Source: Atopococcus tabaci DSM 17538
GTDB lineage: Bacteria > Bacillota > Bacilli > Lactobacillales > Carnobacteriaceae_A
Assembly: GCF_000429585.1 (NCBI RefSeq)
Contig: NZ_AUCD01000001.1
Location: 1 to 64,000, forward strand
Direction: 5' to 3'
DNA: 64,000 bases
Shown here: in pieces, positions 29,701 through 37,694 of the stretch
Layout of the letters: every line of letters begins with the position of its first letter
Position numbering within the stretch: the stretch's first letter is position 1
Translations under genes and position numbers: made by a program
The notes under the pieces: model-generated
The model's database searches: none
The model's input: the letters and a program-made list of their open reading frames with translations, nothing else
Told to the model about the DNA's origin: nothing

Positions 29701-30340
29701 GAAAAAAGGGATCGAGGAATTAGGCCATGTAAATCTGGGTGCAATTGAAGACTATGAAAAGGTTTCATCCAGATGGGAATTTTTAACCAAGCAGCAAACC
29801 GATCTTTTGGAAGCAAAAGACAGTTTACATGAGACAATGAATGATATGGATCAAGAAGTGAGCAGACGTTTCAAAGAGACGTTTGATTTGATCAAAGAAC
29901 GTTTTTCCGTTGTATTTCCGAAGATGTTTGGCGGCGGCAAAGCAGAGTTGATATTGACAGACCCGGATGATCTGCTGCATTCTGGTGTAGACATTGTCGC
30001 ACAGCCGCCAGGGAAAAAACTGCAGCATTTAAGTCTTTTATCCGGGGGCGAACGTGCCTTGACAGCTATTTCGCTGCTGTTTTCAATTATTCAAGTCCGG
30101 CCGATTCCGTTTTGTATATTGGATGAAGCGGAAGCAGCACTTGATGAGGCAAACGTTATCCGTTTTGGAAGGTATTTGCACACTTTCGAAGAAGATATTC
30201 AATTCATTGTCATCACCCATCGCAAAGGAACCATGGAAGAAGCAGATACGTTGTACGGTGTGACGATGCAGGAAAGAGGAGTGTCGCACCTCGTGTCTGT
30301 TCGTTTAACAGACATGGAAGAAAAAGTGGGGGTACACTAA
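26777..30340 (+). CDS. smc: Chromosome partition protein SMC
   Basis: Large ATPase of the SMC-ScpAB condensin that organises and segregates the chromosome; its partners scpA and scpB are at 53.7-55.1 kb. The N-terminal head has Walker A [20 protein letters not shown] near residue 32. Two long coiled-coil arms (about 170-500 and 670-1010) flank a hinge around 510-660 with glycine motifs (NAGGSMTGG). The C-terminal head carries the ABC signature [11 protein letters not shown] near 1087 and Walker B [16 protein letters not shown]. The GTG start follows GGGAGGAG. The 1187-residue length is standard. Confidence 0.96.
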   Translation: [1187 protein letters not shown]

Positions 30341-30379
30341 ATCCTTTGAATCTTATTACTTGTGGAATGGAGAATCACT

Positions 30380-31192
30380 TTGATTAAATTAGTCGCAATT
30401 GACTTAGATGGAACGCTGTTAAACAGCCAAAAAGAACTTTCAACAGAAAACAAAGAAATGATACGCAAAGTAAAAGAGGCAGGTGTCAAAGTTGTCTTGT
30501 GTACCGGACGGCCGTTAAAAGCCGTCTTACACCTCTTGGATGCGTTGAATTTGAGGGAAGCAGGAGACTTTGCAGTCACTTATAATGGCGGGTTGGTCCA
30601 ACGTACGGATTCTGGAGAAACACTTCATCAAGTGACGATGACAAAAGACGATGCCCAGGATATTTACCATATGACGCAGCAGTTGAATCTGCCGTGCAAC
30701 TTCATTGATTTGGATAAAATTTATGAACCGCCTTATCCAGAAGGACGACCGTCTTTATATCCGCATCAAATGAAATTTTTGGAAACAGAACCGATTGACA
30801 TGAATGGGCTGCCTGATGAATTGACCATCAACAAAATCGTCGTGCATACAGAAACGGAAATTTTAGACGAAGCGATTCCCGATATCCCCGCTTCTTTTTA
30901 TGAGCGTTTTTCTGTCATGAAGTCTCATCCGTATATGTTGGAATTTATGCACAAAGAAGCGGATAAAGGCAAAGGCTTAAAACAGTTGACCAAATTGTTG
31001 GAAATCGAGCCGCATGAAGTGATGGCGTTGGGCGACGAAGAAAACGATCTTCAGATGATCCAATTTGCCGGAACCGGTGTGGCCATGGGAAATGCATCTG
31101 ACAAAATCAAAGACGAAGCTCAATTTGTCACCAAAGCAGCCGATGAACACGGTGTTGCGTATGCATTGAAAAAATTTGTGCTAGAAAAATAA
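30380..31192 (+). CDS. Cof-type HAD-IIB sugar-phosphatase-like hydrolase
   Basis: Haloacid-dehalogenase phosphatase of the Cof/YidA subfamily. The nucleophile motif is VAIDLDGTLLN at the N-terminus, motif II VVLCTGRP near residue 45, and the C-terminal GDEENDLQMI supplies the magnesium ligands; a type IIB cap lies between. TTG 30380 is the likely start, six bases after GGAGA, giving 270 residues. It lies between smc and ftsY, a position often held by one or two HAD genes in Lactobacillales. The substrate cannot be predicted; such enzymes act on sugar phosphates and related small molecules. Confidence 0.87.
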   Translation: MIKLVAIDLDGTLLNSQKELSTENKEMIRKVKEAGVKVVLCTGRPLKAVLHLLDALNLREAGDFAVTYNGGLVQRTDSGETLHQVTMTKDDAQDIYHMTQQLNLPCNFIDLDKIYEPPYPEGRPSLYPHQMKFLETEPIDMNGLPDELTINKIVVHTETEILDEAIPDIPASFYERFSVMKSHPYMLEFMHKEADKGKGLKQLTKLLEIEPHEVMALGDEENDLQMIQFAGTGVAMGNASDKIKDEAQFVTKAADEHGVAYALKKFVLEK

Positions 31193-31196
31193 ACTC

Positions 31197-31227
31197 AAAA
31201 AAGCTGCTCGAAAAAAGCAGCTTTTTT
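31197..31227 (+). terminator. Rho-independent terminator between the HAD gene and ftsY
   Basis: AAAAAAGCTGCT pairs with AGCAGCTTTTTT around a short loop, with six T at the end. The ftsY ribosome site begins about five bases later, so it could also act as an attenuator. Confidence 0.8.
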
Positions 31228-31245
31228 ACAGGGAGGAGAAAAAAG

Positions 31246-32337
31246 ATGGGGCTATTTGATAAGATCAAACAAGCTTTTACTGGACAACCGCAAGAAAAGA
31301 CCCCGACAGATGTGGAAGAAACAGCCAGTCAATCACCGGCCGAGCAACCAGCAGAGTCGACCGAAACAACGGAGCCGGTCCAGTTTACGCCGGAACAAAA
31401 AGAAACCCAAAAGTATGACAAAGGGCTTCAAAAATCCAGAAAAACATTATCCAGACGTATCAATGAACTGTTCGCGAATTTCCGATATGTGGATGAAGAA
31501 TTCTTTGAAGAACTGGAAGATGTGCTGATTGAATCAGACGTTGGGTTTGAAGCAACGATGCAAATTTCCAACGTGTTGCGCGAAGAAGCGCGTATTCAAA
31601 ATGTCCGCAATATGGATGACGCAGAAAGGGTCATTGTCCAAACGTTGGTGGACATGTACGGGGAGACAAGTCCGGAAGAAGCCCGGGTCAACCTTAAAAT
31701 AAACGATTTGACAGTAATCTTGTTTGTGGGGGTCAATGGAGTCGGGAAGACAACAACGATCGCGAAAATGGCACACCAGTACAAGCAGGAAGGAAAGAAA
31801 GTGATTTTGGCTGCCGGAGACACGTTCCGCGCTGGAGCGATTGAGCAGCTGCGTATTTGGGGAGACCGAGTAGGGGTGGATGTCGTTTCTTCTAAGCAAG
31901 GCGGCGATCCTGCAGCAGTAGTGTTTGACGGCATCAAGCAAGCGAGAGAAGCATACGCAGATATTTTAATGATTGATACTGCCGGCCGATTGCAAAACAA
32001 GAAAAACTTGATGAACGAATTGGAAAAAATGAAACGGGTCATCACTCGCGAAGTGCCGGACGGTCCGCATGAGGTGTTGCTTGTTCTGGACGCCACAACC
32101 GGTCAGAACGCGTTAATCCAGGCTAAACAATTCCAAGAAACAACCAATGTTACGGGTATTGTACTGACCAAACTGGATGGAACCGCAAAAGGCGGAATCG
32201 TATTGGCTATCGGTAAAGAGTTGGGAATTCCCGTGAAGTATGTAGGTTTGGGAGAAAGCATGGATGACTTGCAGCCGTTCGATACGGAGAAATTTGCATA
32301 TGGCTTGTTCAGAGACTTGATAGAAGGCACCGTATAA
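31246..32337 (+). CDS. ftsY: Signal recognition particle receptor FtsY
   Basis: Membrane-docking GTPase that receives SRP-ribosome complexes formed by Ffh (encoded two genes downstream). The first 65 residues form an acidic, Gln/Glu/Thr-rich A region of variable type. The NG domain follows: G1 GVNGVGKTTTIAKMA near residue 163, the insertion-box AAGDTFRAGAIEQL, G3 DTAGRLQNKKNLM and G4 TKLDGTAKGG. The ribosome site GGGAGGAG precedes the ATG. The 363-residue length is normal for Gram-positive FtsY. Confidence 0.95.
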   Translation: MGLFDKIKQAFTGQPQEKTPTDVEETASQSPAEQPAESTETTEPVQFTPEQKETQKYDKGLQKSRKTLSRRINELFANFRYVDEEFFEELEDVLIESDVGFEATMQISNVLREEARIQNVRNMDDAERVIVQTLVDMYGETSPEEARVNLKINDLTVILFVGVNGVGKTTTIAKMAHQYKQEGKKVILAAGDTFRAGAIEQLRIWGDRVGVDVVSSKQGGDPAAVVFDGIKQAREAYADILMIDTAGRLQNKKNLMNELEKMKRVITREVPDGPHEVLLVLDATTGQNALIQAKQFQETTNVTGIVLTKLDGTAKGGIVLAIGKELGIPVKYVGLGESMDDLQPFDTEKFAYGLFRDLIEGTV

Positions 32338-32367
32338 CCTGTGTGACAGATTTGGAGAGGATCAAAG

Positions 32368-32721
32368 ATGGAACTGGAAAAAACAAATCAAATGAACACG
32401 CTGTTCGAGTTTTACGGGCCATTGTTGACCGAAAAACAACAACAATACATGCAACTGTATTATGCGGATGATTTTTCGCTCGGTGAGATTGCCGAGGAAT
32501 TCGATGTCAGCAGGCAGGCAGTCTACGATAACATCAAACGGACTGAGAATATTTTACTGGATTACGAAACAAAGCTTGAATTGGTGAAGGAATTCAAGCA
32601 GAATAAGCATGTGATGGACGAACTAATACAATATATTCAAGAGAAGTACCCGGAAGACAGTCAGATGATGAATATTTTATCTCGCATGACTTGGGGAACC
32701 GACGAGAAGAGAGGAGCTTAA
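32368..32721 (+). CDS. ylxM: YlxM/p13-like DNA-binding protein
   Basis: A 117-residue helix-turn-helix protein of the UPF0122 (YlxM) family. The sigma-factor-like region includes [20 protein letters not shown] and the recognition helix [13 protein letters not shown]. In streptococci the homologue stimulates the SRP GTPases, which fits its place here one base before ffh and after ftsY. GGAGAGGATC precedes the ATG. Direct DNA targets are unknown. Confidence 0.92.
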   Translation: MELEKTNQMNTLFEFYGPLLTEKQQQYMQLYYADDFSLGEIAEEFDVSRQAVYDNIKRTENILLDYETKLELVKEFKQNKHVMDELIQYIQEKYPEDSQMMNILSRMTWGTDEKRGA

Positions 32722-32722
32722 A

Positions 32723-34138
32723 ATGGCATTTGAAGGACTGACAAGTCGGTTGCAGGATGCATTTTCTGCTTTAAGAAAAAAAGGGAAAGTAACCGAAGCA
32801 GATGTAAAAGACGTCATGCGCGAAGTGCGTTTGGCACTTTTGGAAGCCGACGTCAACTATAAAGTAGTAAAAGACTTTGTGAAAACGGTACGTGAAAAAG
32901 CTTTAGGGGAAGAGGTCCTCGAAAGTTTGACGGCCGGGCAGCAAGTCGTTAAAATCGTGAACGACGAATTGACGTCTCTTATGGGCGGAGAACGCGAAGA
33001 ACTCCATTTTTCTTCCAAGCCTCCTACCGTATACATGATGACCGGTCTGCAAGGGGCAGGGAAAACGACTACTGCTGGTAAACTGGCGAACTATTTAAGA
33101 AAAAGAGAAAACAAAAAGCCGATGATGGTTGCAGCCGACATTTATCGTCCGGCTGCCATCGATCAGTTGGAAACGCTGGGAGAGCAGTTGGATATCCCTG
33201 TGTTTTCCATGGGAGACCAAGTCAGCCCGGTGGAGATTGCCCAAAGAGGGATTGAACAAGCCAAAGCAGAAAACCGTGACGTTGTCATCATCGATACGGC
33301 CGGACGTCTCCATATCGACGAAACATTGATGGACGAGCTCGCTTCCATCAAAGAAGCTGTTGTACCGGATGAAATTTTCCTTGTTGTGGACGCCATGACA
33401 GGACAGGATGCCGTAAACGTTGCCCAAACGTTCAACGATCAATTGGACATCACCAGTGTCATTTTGACAAAACTGGATGGGGATACTCGTGGTGGGGCGG
33501 CACTTTCTATTCGTTCCGTCACGGAAAAACCGATTAAATTTGCCGGTATGGGTGAAAAATTGGATGCGCTGGAGCCTTTCTATCCAGACCGTATGGCTAA
33601 TCGAATCCTGGGAATGGGCGACATTCTTACGCTGATTGAACGTGCCCAGAATGAAATGGACGAACAAAAAGCGCAAGAAATGGCTGAAAAGCTGAAAGAA
33701 AATACGTATGATTTGAATGATTTCATTGAACAGATGGACCAAGTCCGCAATATGGGACCACTGGAAGATTTGGTTAAAATGATTCCTGGAATGAACAACC
33801 TTCCAGGAATGGATGATTTCCAAGTGGACCCGAAAGACTTGGATCGAATGAAAGCCATCGTGATGTCCATGACTCCGGAAGAACGTGCGAACCCGGACAT
33901 TTTGTCTCAAAAGAGAAGACGCCGCATTTCCAAAGGTTCAGGCCGCCCGTTAGTGGAAGTAAACCGTTTAATCAAGCAATTTAAAGAATCGAAAAAAATG
34001 ATGAACAAAATGTCAAAAGGCAACATGAGCGGAATGGAAAACCTTTTTGGAAACGGCATTAAAGGAAAAATGGGCAAGATGGCCATGAATTCCATGATGC
34101 GTCGCAACAAGAAGAAAAAGAAAAAGAAGAAAAAGTAA
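32723..34138 (+). CDS. ffh: Signal recognition particle protein Ffh (SRP54)
   Basis: GTPase and signal-sequence-binding subunit of SRP. The N domain is followed by the G domain with G1 GLQGAGKTTTAGKLA near residue 107, DIYRPAAIDQL, DTAGRLHIDE and TKLDGDTRGGAALS. The methionine-rich M domain (about 300-450) contains GMNNLPGM and the RNA-binding RRRRISKGSGR. The protein ends in an uninterrupted run of nine lysines. The 471-residue length is slightly above average. One base separates it from ylxM, and its 3' end reaches the hairpin before rpsP. Confidence 0.95.
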   Translation: MAFEGLTSRLQDAFSALRKKGKVTEADVKDVMREVRLALLEADVNYKVVKDFVKTVREKALGEEVLESLTAGQQVVKIVNDELTSLMGGEREELHFSSKPPTVYMMTGLQGAGKTTTAGKLANYLRKRENKKPMMVAADIYRPAAIDQLETLGEQLDIPVFSMGDQVSPVEIAQRGIEQAKAENRDVVIIDTAGRLHIDETLMDELASIKEAVVPDEIFLVVDAMTGQDAVNVAQTFNDQLDITSVILTKLDGDTRGGAALSIRSVTEKPIKFAGMGEKLDALEPFYPDRMANRILGMGDILTLIERAQNEMDEQKAQEMAEKLKENTYDLNDFIEQMDQVRNMGPLEDLVKMIPGMNNLPGMDDFQVDPKDLDRMKAIVMSMTPEERANPDILSQKRRRRISKGSGRPLVEVNRLIKQFKESKKMMNKMSKGNMSGMENLFGNGIKGKMGKMAMNSMMRRNKKKKKKKKK

Positions 34139-34169
34139 AGGTGTAAAGAAAAAACACTTTACAACCTTT
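34137..34169 (+). repeat. Hairpin between ffh and rpsP
   Basis: AAAGGTGTAAAG (34137-34148) pairs with CTTTACAACCTTT (34157-34169) with one bulged base. It begins in the ffh stop codon, and the rpsP -35 lies in its 3' arm. There is no strong T run, so it may be a weak terminator or a processing site. Confidence 0.45.
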
Positions 34170-34186
34170 AAAACAACTGGTAAACT
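34158..34186 (+). promoter_or_regulatory. rpsP promoter
   Basis: TTTACA (34158-34163) and TAAACT (34181-34186) are 17 bases apart, with an extended TGG before the -10. It resembles the rplS promoter. Confidence 0.6.
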
Positions 34187-34222
34187 ACTTGTTGTGAGAT
34201 TTTAATTGGAGGTGTAAAAAAC

Positions 34223-34495
34223 ATGGCAGTAAAAATTCGCCTAAAACGTATGGGCTCTAAGAAAAACCCATTTTACCGTATGGTCGTTGCTGATTCCCGT
34301 TCTCCTCGTGATGGACGAATCATCGAAGCTATCGGAACTTACAACCCGGTGACAACACCAGCGGAAGTAAAAGTTGACGAAGATTTGGTTCTTAAATGGT
34401 TGAAAGATGGCGCAAAACCATCCGACACTGTTCGCAATATCCTTTCTAAAGAAGGAATCATGCAAAAATTCCATGAAGCTAAATACAGCAAATAA
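34223..34495 (+). CDS. rpsP: 30S ribosomal protein S16
   Basis: A 90-residue small-subunit protein. The opening [19 protein letters not shown] and the following [20 protein letters not shown] are diagnostic. The ATG is preceded by TTGGAGGTG. It begins the conserved group rpsP-khpA-rimM-trmD-rplS, whose products act together in ribosome assembly and tRNA modification. Confidence 0.97.
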   Translation: MAVKIRLKRMGSKKNPFYRMVVADSRSPRDGRIIEAIGTYNPVTTPAEVKVDEDLVLKWLKDGAKPSDTVRNILSKEGIMQKFHEAKYSK

Positions 34496-34509
34496 AAAGG
34501 ATGCCTAAC

Positions 34510-34752
34510 ATGACTGATATTAAAGAATTGATTCAGACAATTGTCAAACCTCTGGTCAGTCATCCGGAAGACATCGAAGTTGCAATGGAAGAAACGGATG
34601 ATTTCTATGAGTATCATCTATCGGTGAATCCTGAAGATGTCGGACGGGTCATCGGAAAAAAAGGTCGTATAGCGAAAGCGATGCGCACGATTGTCTATAG
34701 TGTAAGAGTTAACGGACCAAAACGTGTTCGTTTAACAATCAGAGACAATTAA
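34510..34752 (+). CDS. khpA: KH-domain RNA-binding protein KhpA
   Basis: An 80-residue single KH-domain protein (YlqC). The GxxG loop is visible in VGRVIGKKGRIAKAMRTIVY. In streptococci and lactobacilli KhpA works with KhpB (Jag/EloR) in RNA binding and control of cell elongation. I prefer ATG 34510, nine bases after AAAAGG, over the ATG at 34501, which would lie directly on that ribosome site. It is followed by a strong terminator. Confidence 0.9.
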   Translation: MTDIKELIQTIVKPLVSHPEDIEVAMEETDDFYEYHLSVNPEDVGRVIGKKGRIAKAMRTIVYSVRVNGPKRVRLTIRDN

Positions 34753-34813
34753 AAAAGCGGGTTTTTCTTTTCAGAAAAATCAAAAGGGATTCTTCCCTCT
34801 AACGCACAACCAA

Positions 34814-34847
34814 AAGAGGCTGAGACATAATCTCAGCCTCTTTTTTT
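34814..34847 (+). terminator. Rho-independent terminator after khpA
   Basis: AAGAGGCTGAGA pairs perfectly with TCTCAGCCTCTT around a five-base loop and is followed by T residues, just before rimM. Confidence 0.9.
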
Positions 34848-34874
34848 GGAATAAAAGAAAGGCGGGTGGAAGAT

Positions 34875-35390
34875 ATGACAAATTATTACGATGTAGGAAA
34901 AATTGTAAACACCCATGGAATTAAAGGAGAAGTACGTGTGTTGTCCATCACGGACTCTCCGGAGAAAAGGTACAAGAAGCAGGCGGTCCTTACTTGGTTC
35001 AAAGAAGGCGAGTCTCCCATTGAATTGGTGGTGCGGGGCCATCGCCAACACAAAAACTTCGATTTGTTGATGTTTGAAGAATACATGTCCATCAATGATG
35101 TGGAACCTCTTGTCGGCGGTGTATTGAAAGTCAGTGAAGAAGATTTATCTGATTTGGAGGAAGATGAATTTTATCTTCATGAAATCATTGGGTTGAACGT
35201 GGTGGATGAAGAAGGCAATGTTGTCGGGAAAATCAAAGAAGTCATTTCTACCGGTGCCAATGATGTGTGGATTGTCCAACGCCAAAATAAAAAAGATCTT
35301 TTGCTCCCTTATATTGATGATGTCATACTGGATGTTGATCTTGAACAAGAAAAAGTGATTGTACACATTTTGGAAGGGTTGGATAGCTGA
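34875..35390 (+). CDS. rimM: Ribosome maturation factor RimM
   Basis: Assembly factor for the 30S head that binds S19. The N-terminal domain starts [17 protein letters not shown], the family signature, and the PRC-barrel follows from about residue 95 ([20 protein letters not shown]) with LLPYIDDVI near the end. ATG 34875 gives 171 residues and is preceded by AAAGGCGGG; a GTG at 34866 is less likely. The stop overlaps the trmD ATG by one base, so the two are coupled. Confidence 0.94.
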   Translation: MTNYYDVGKIVNTHGIKGEVRVLSITDSPEKRYKKQAVLTWFKEGESPIELVVRGHRQHKNFDLLMFEEYMSINDVEPLVGGVLKVSEEDLSDLEEDEFYLHEIIGLNVVDEEGNVVGKIKEVISTGANDVWIVQRQNKKDLLLPYIDDVILDVDLEQEKVIVHILEGLDS

Positions 35391-36136
35391 TGAAGATCGA
35401 TCTCATCACTCTGTTTCCTGACATGTTTTCAGGACCTTTGAGTTATTCCATCATGAGCCGGGCAATTGAAAAGGGCATTTTGGAGGTTGGATTCACAGAT
35501 TTTAGACAGTTTGGCAAAGGAAAACATCAACATGTGGACGATACCCCTTACGGCGGCGGAGCAGGCATGCTGTTGAAACCGGAGCCGATTTTTGAATCGG
35601 TGGATCAAATCAATGCCGAGCACCCCGAAACGAAAAAAAGAGTCATTTTAGTTGACCCTGCTGGAAAACCGTTTGATCAACAGATGGCGGAAGAGCTCTC
35701 AAAAGAAGAGCATTTAGTGTTCATATGCGGCCATTATGAAGGGTACGATGAACGAATCCGCACACTCGTTACAGACGAAATTTCTTTGGGAGATTATGTC
35801 TTGACGGGAGGGGAATTGGCAGCGATGGTGATTATGGACGCCACAGTCCGGCTGATTCCAGGTGTTTTGGGGAACCAAACCTCTGTGGAAACAGATTCCC
35901 ATTCCAGCGGTTTGTTAGAACATCCCCACTACACACGTCCGCCGGAATACCGGGGGATGAAAGTTCCGGAAGTTTTGATGAGCGGGAACCATGGCTTGAT
36001 TGAAGAATGGCGCGATAAAGAATCGCTGAAACGTACTTGGCAGAGACGGCCGGACATGTTGGAAGGCGCTTCGCTGACGGAGCAGCAAAAGACTTGGATC
36101 CAAGAATGGGAAAAAGAATCAAAAGAAAACAAGTAA
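35390..36136 (+). CDS. trmD: tRNA (guanine-37-N1)-methyltransferase
   Basis: SPOUT-class enzyme that forms m1G37 next to the anticodon and prevents frameshifting. Family motifs include [42 protein letters not shown], the knot region [19 protein letters not shown] and YTRPPEYRG. The 248-residue length is standard. The ATG shares its first base with the last base of the rimM stop codon. rplS follows after a leader with its own promoter. Confidence 0.96.
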   Translation: MKIDLITLFPDMFSGPLSYSIMSRAIEKGILEVGFTDFRQFGKGKHQHVDDTPYGGGAGMLLKPEPIFESVDQINAEHPETKKRVILVDPAGKPFDQQMAEELSKEEHLVFICGHYEGYDERIRTLVTDEISLGDYVLTGGELAAMVIMDATVRLIPGVLGNQTSVETDSHSSGLLEHPHYTRPPEYRGMKVPEVLMSGNHGLIEEWRDKESLKRTWQRRPDMLEGASLTEQQKTWIQEWEKESKENK

Positions 36137-36142
36137 ATATAC

Positions 36143-36171
36143 TTTACACCCAAGGAAGAGTATGATAAAGT
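36143..36171 (+). promoter_or_regulatory. rplS promoter
   Basis: TTTACA (36143-36148) and TAAAGT (36166-36171) are 17 bases apart, with TGA directly before the -10 (extended -10). Confidence 0.6.
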
Positions 36172-36262
36172 AATTTGGTGGGTGGAGAGAATCCGCTCAT
36201 AACAACACTATTCCGCTGCGGTGATGAACATGCATGAATAGTTGTCGGAAGGAGTATAAATA
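36172..36262 (+). promoter_or_regulatory. Structured rplS leader, candidate L19 autoregulatory element
   Basis: The 91-base leader has CAA...CTATTC (36203-36213) able to pair with GAATAGTTG (36236-36244) ahead of the ribosome site GGAAGGAG. Bacillota are known to carry an L19 leader motif at this place; I cannot confirm a match to that covariance model by eye. Confidence 0.45.
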
Positions 36263-36613
36263 ATGAATCCATTGATCGAAGAAATCACAAAAGAGCAACT
36301 GCGTTCTGATCTTCCTGATTTCCGTCCTGGAGACACTGTACGCGTTCACGCTCGAATCGTTGAAGGTTCCCGCGAACGTATCCAGCTCTTCGAAGGCGTT
36401 GTTATCAAACGTCGCGGTGCAGGCATCAGTGAAACATACACCGTACGTAAAGTATCAAACGGTGTTGGTGTGGAACGGACATTCCCGTTGCATTCCCCAC
36501 GTGTTGCGAAAATCGAAGTGACTCGTCAAGGACGCGTACGCCGTGCAAAATTGTACTATTTGCGCGACCGTCACGGAAAAGCTGCGCGTATCAAAGAACG
36601 TCCACGTCGTTAA
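36263..36613 (+). CDS. rplS: 50S ribosomal protein L19
   Basis: A 116-residue large-subunit protein at the 30S-50S interface. Recognisable segments are [36 protein letters not shown], and [13 protein letters not shown] followed by [14 protein letters not shown]. The ribosome site GGAAGGAG stands before the ATG. It is expressed from a separate promoter with a structured leader and ends in a terminator. Confidence 0.97.
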   Translation: MNPLIEEITKEQLRSDLPDFRPGDTVRVHARIVEGSRERIQLFEGVVIKRRGAGISETYTVRKVSNGVGVERTFPLHSPRVAKIEVTRQGRVRRAKLYYLRDRHGKAARIKERPRR

Positions 36614-36620
36614 TTTGCAT

Positions 36621-36669
36621 AAAAAGAGGCCATTCCCGTCCAAATTGGACCTGGGGCGGCCTCTTTTTT
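36621..36669 (+). terminator. Rho-independent terminator after rplS
   Basis: AAAAGAGGCC pairs with GGCCTCTTTT, enclosing a smaller GTCC/GGAC hairpin, followed by T residues. Confidence 0.85.
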
Positions 36670-36720
36670 GGTTTCTTAATTTACTCCCCGGGAAACCTGT
36701 TTTTTCAAACAACTATCCGT

Positions 36721-36726
36721 TATAAT
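36721..36726 (+). promoter_or_regulatory. Candidate -10 box for the genes at 36775 and 37246
   Basis: A perfect TATAAT stands 54 bases before the start at 36775. No convincing -35 was seen at the usual distance. Confidence 0.35.
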
Positions 36727-36774
36727 GAAAAAAGAGACCTTTTGGAGGTTAGATTTAAGAATGGAGATGGGCCA

Positions 36775-37221
36775 ATGAGTAAAATTACTGATAATTTTGA
36801 GAAAATTCTGAGAGAAAAGAATTTACCTCTAACAAAAAAAGAGATTGAAAACGGGCAAGTATTGTATAATGGAGCATTTCGAGTGACTAAAAGCAAACGG
36901 TTACCGTTTGGAATCGTTTTTGATGGGCGGGACAACCCGACAGTAGATTTCCAAATCATCTACAACCGTTTGGCATACATCCAAAGCTTCGAACAGAAAG
37001 CGGAAGTAATGGAATTGCTTAACGAACTGAACGAGATGAAATCAGGATATTACCGATTCTGCGTCCGCGGAGACGGTGAAATTTACATGCGCTTGCTGGC
37101 CCGAACGAGTGAAGACGTCCGTTCAGCATACGAAATGATGGTAATGGGAGGAAATATCGCACGAGCGCTTCTTCCTGAAATTGAAAAGATTACAGGCACC
37201 CCTGATTCAAACAATGCATAA
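36775..37221 (+). CDS. Conserved hypothetical protein of unknown function
   Basis: I do not recognise a family with confidence. The 148-residue protein has no signal peptide or membrane helix. A mixed alpha/beta pattern is visible: an N-terminal helical stretch, strands around RLPFGIVFDGRDNPTVDFQI, a helix in FEQKAEVMELLNELNEMKSG, then strands YYRFCVRGDGEIYMRLLA and a C-terminal helix. This resembles the layout of YbjN-like or type III chaperone-like folds, a weak inference. The start ATG 36775 follows GGAG by eight bases; a perfect TATAAT is at 36721. A six-codon ORF (36761-36778) overlaps its start as ATGA. The next gene, OsmC-like, follows after 24 bases. Confidence 0.75.
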   Translation: MSKITDNFEKILREKNLPLTKKEIENGQVLYNGAFRVTKSKRLPFGIVFDGRDNPTVDFQIIYNRLAYIQSFEQKAEVMELLNELNEMKSGYYRFCVRGDGEIYMRLLARTSEDVRSAYEMMVMGGNIARALLPEIEKITGTPDSNNA

Positions 37222-37245
37222 TCATTAAAAGAAGGTGAAGAAGGA

Positions 37246-37686
37246 ATGGACGCAAAAGGCGGATTGGAAAAAAATCTGTACGAAACTACCGCAGTCAATG
37301 AAGACGGAGTGAGCGGTGTTGCGTATATTGATCGCAAAGACGGACTGAGAGTCATCGTCTCCAGCCCAACCAGCGAGGAACCCGGCACGAACCCGGAAGA
37401 ATTGCTGGGGTTGTCCTTGAGCACCTGTTTTAACGCTACAATCCAATCATTATTAAAAGCTAGGGGAATGGATCGCCGGAGCAAAGTGATCGTTCCCATT
37501 CAACTGAAACGCGAACCGTCAGGAGTCGGGTATTATTTTGATGTTGAAATTGTAGCATCGATTGAAGGATTGCCAATCGAAGAAGCAGAAAAGATTGCAG
37601 CTTCTGCTGAGAAACGCTGCCCTGTTTCCAAATTGCTCCAAGGAAGCGAGAACGTTCGTCTCACAACAGTGCCGTATTTGGACTAA
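37246..37686 (+). CDS. OsmC/Ohr-family protein
   Basis: A 146-residue protein of the OsmC/Ohr superfamily of cysteine-based peroxidases. The two cysteines lie in NPEELLGLSLSTCFNATIQS near residue 65 and in AEKRCPVSKLLQGS near 127, the expected positions of the redox pair. Family members reduce organic hydroperoxides; whether this one is Ohr or OsmC cannot be told here. GAAGGTGAAGAAGGA precedes the ATG. It follows the gene at 36775 closely and ends at a shared bidirectional terminator. Confidence 0.88.
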   Translation: MDAKGGLEKNLYETTAVNEDGVSGVAYIDRKDGLRVIVSSPTSEEPGTNPEELLGLSLSTCFNATIQSLLKARGMDRRSKVIVPIQLKREPSGVGYYFDVEIVASIEGLPIEEAEKIAASAEKRCPVSKLLQGSENVRLTTVPYLD

Positions 37687-37694
37687 AAACAAAA

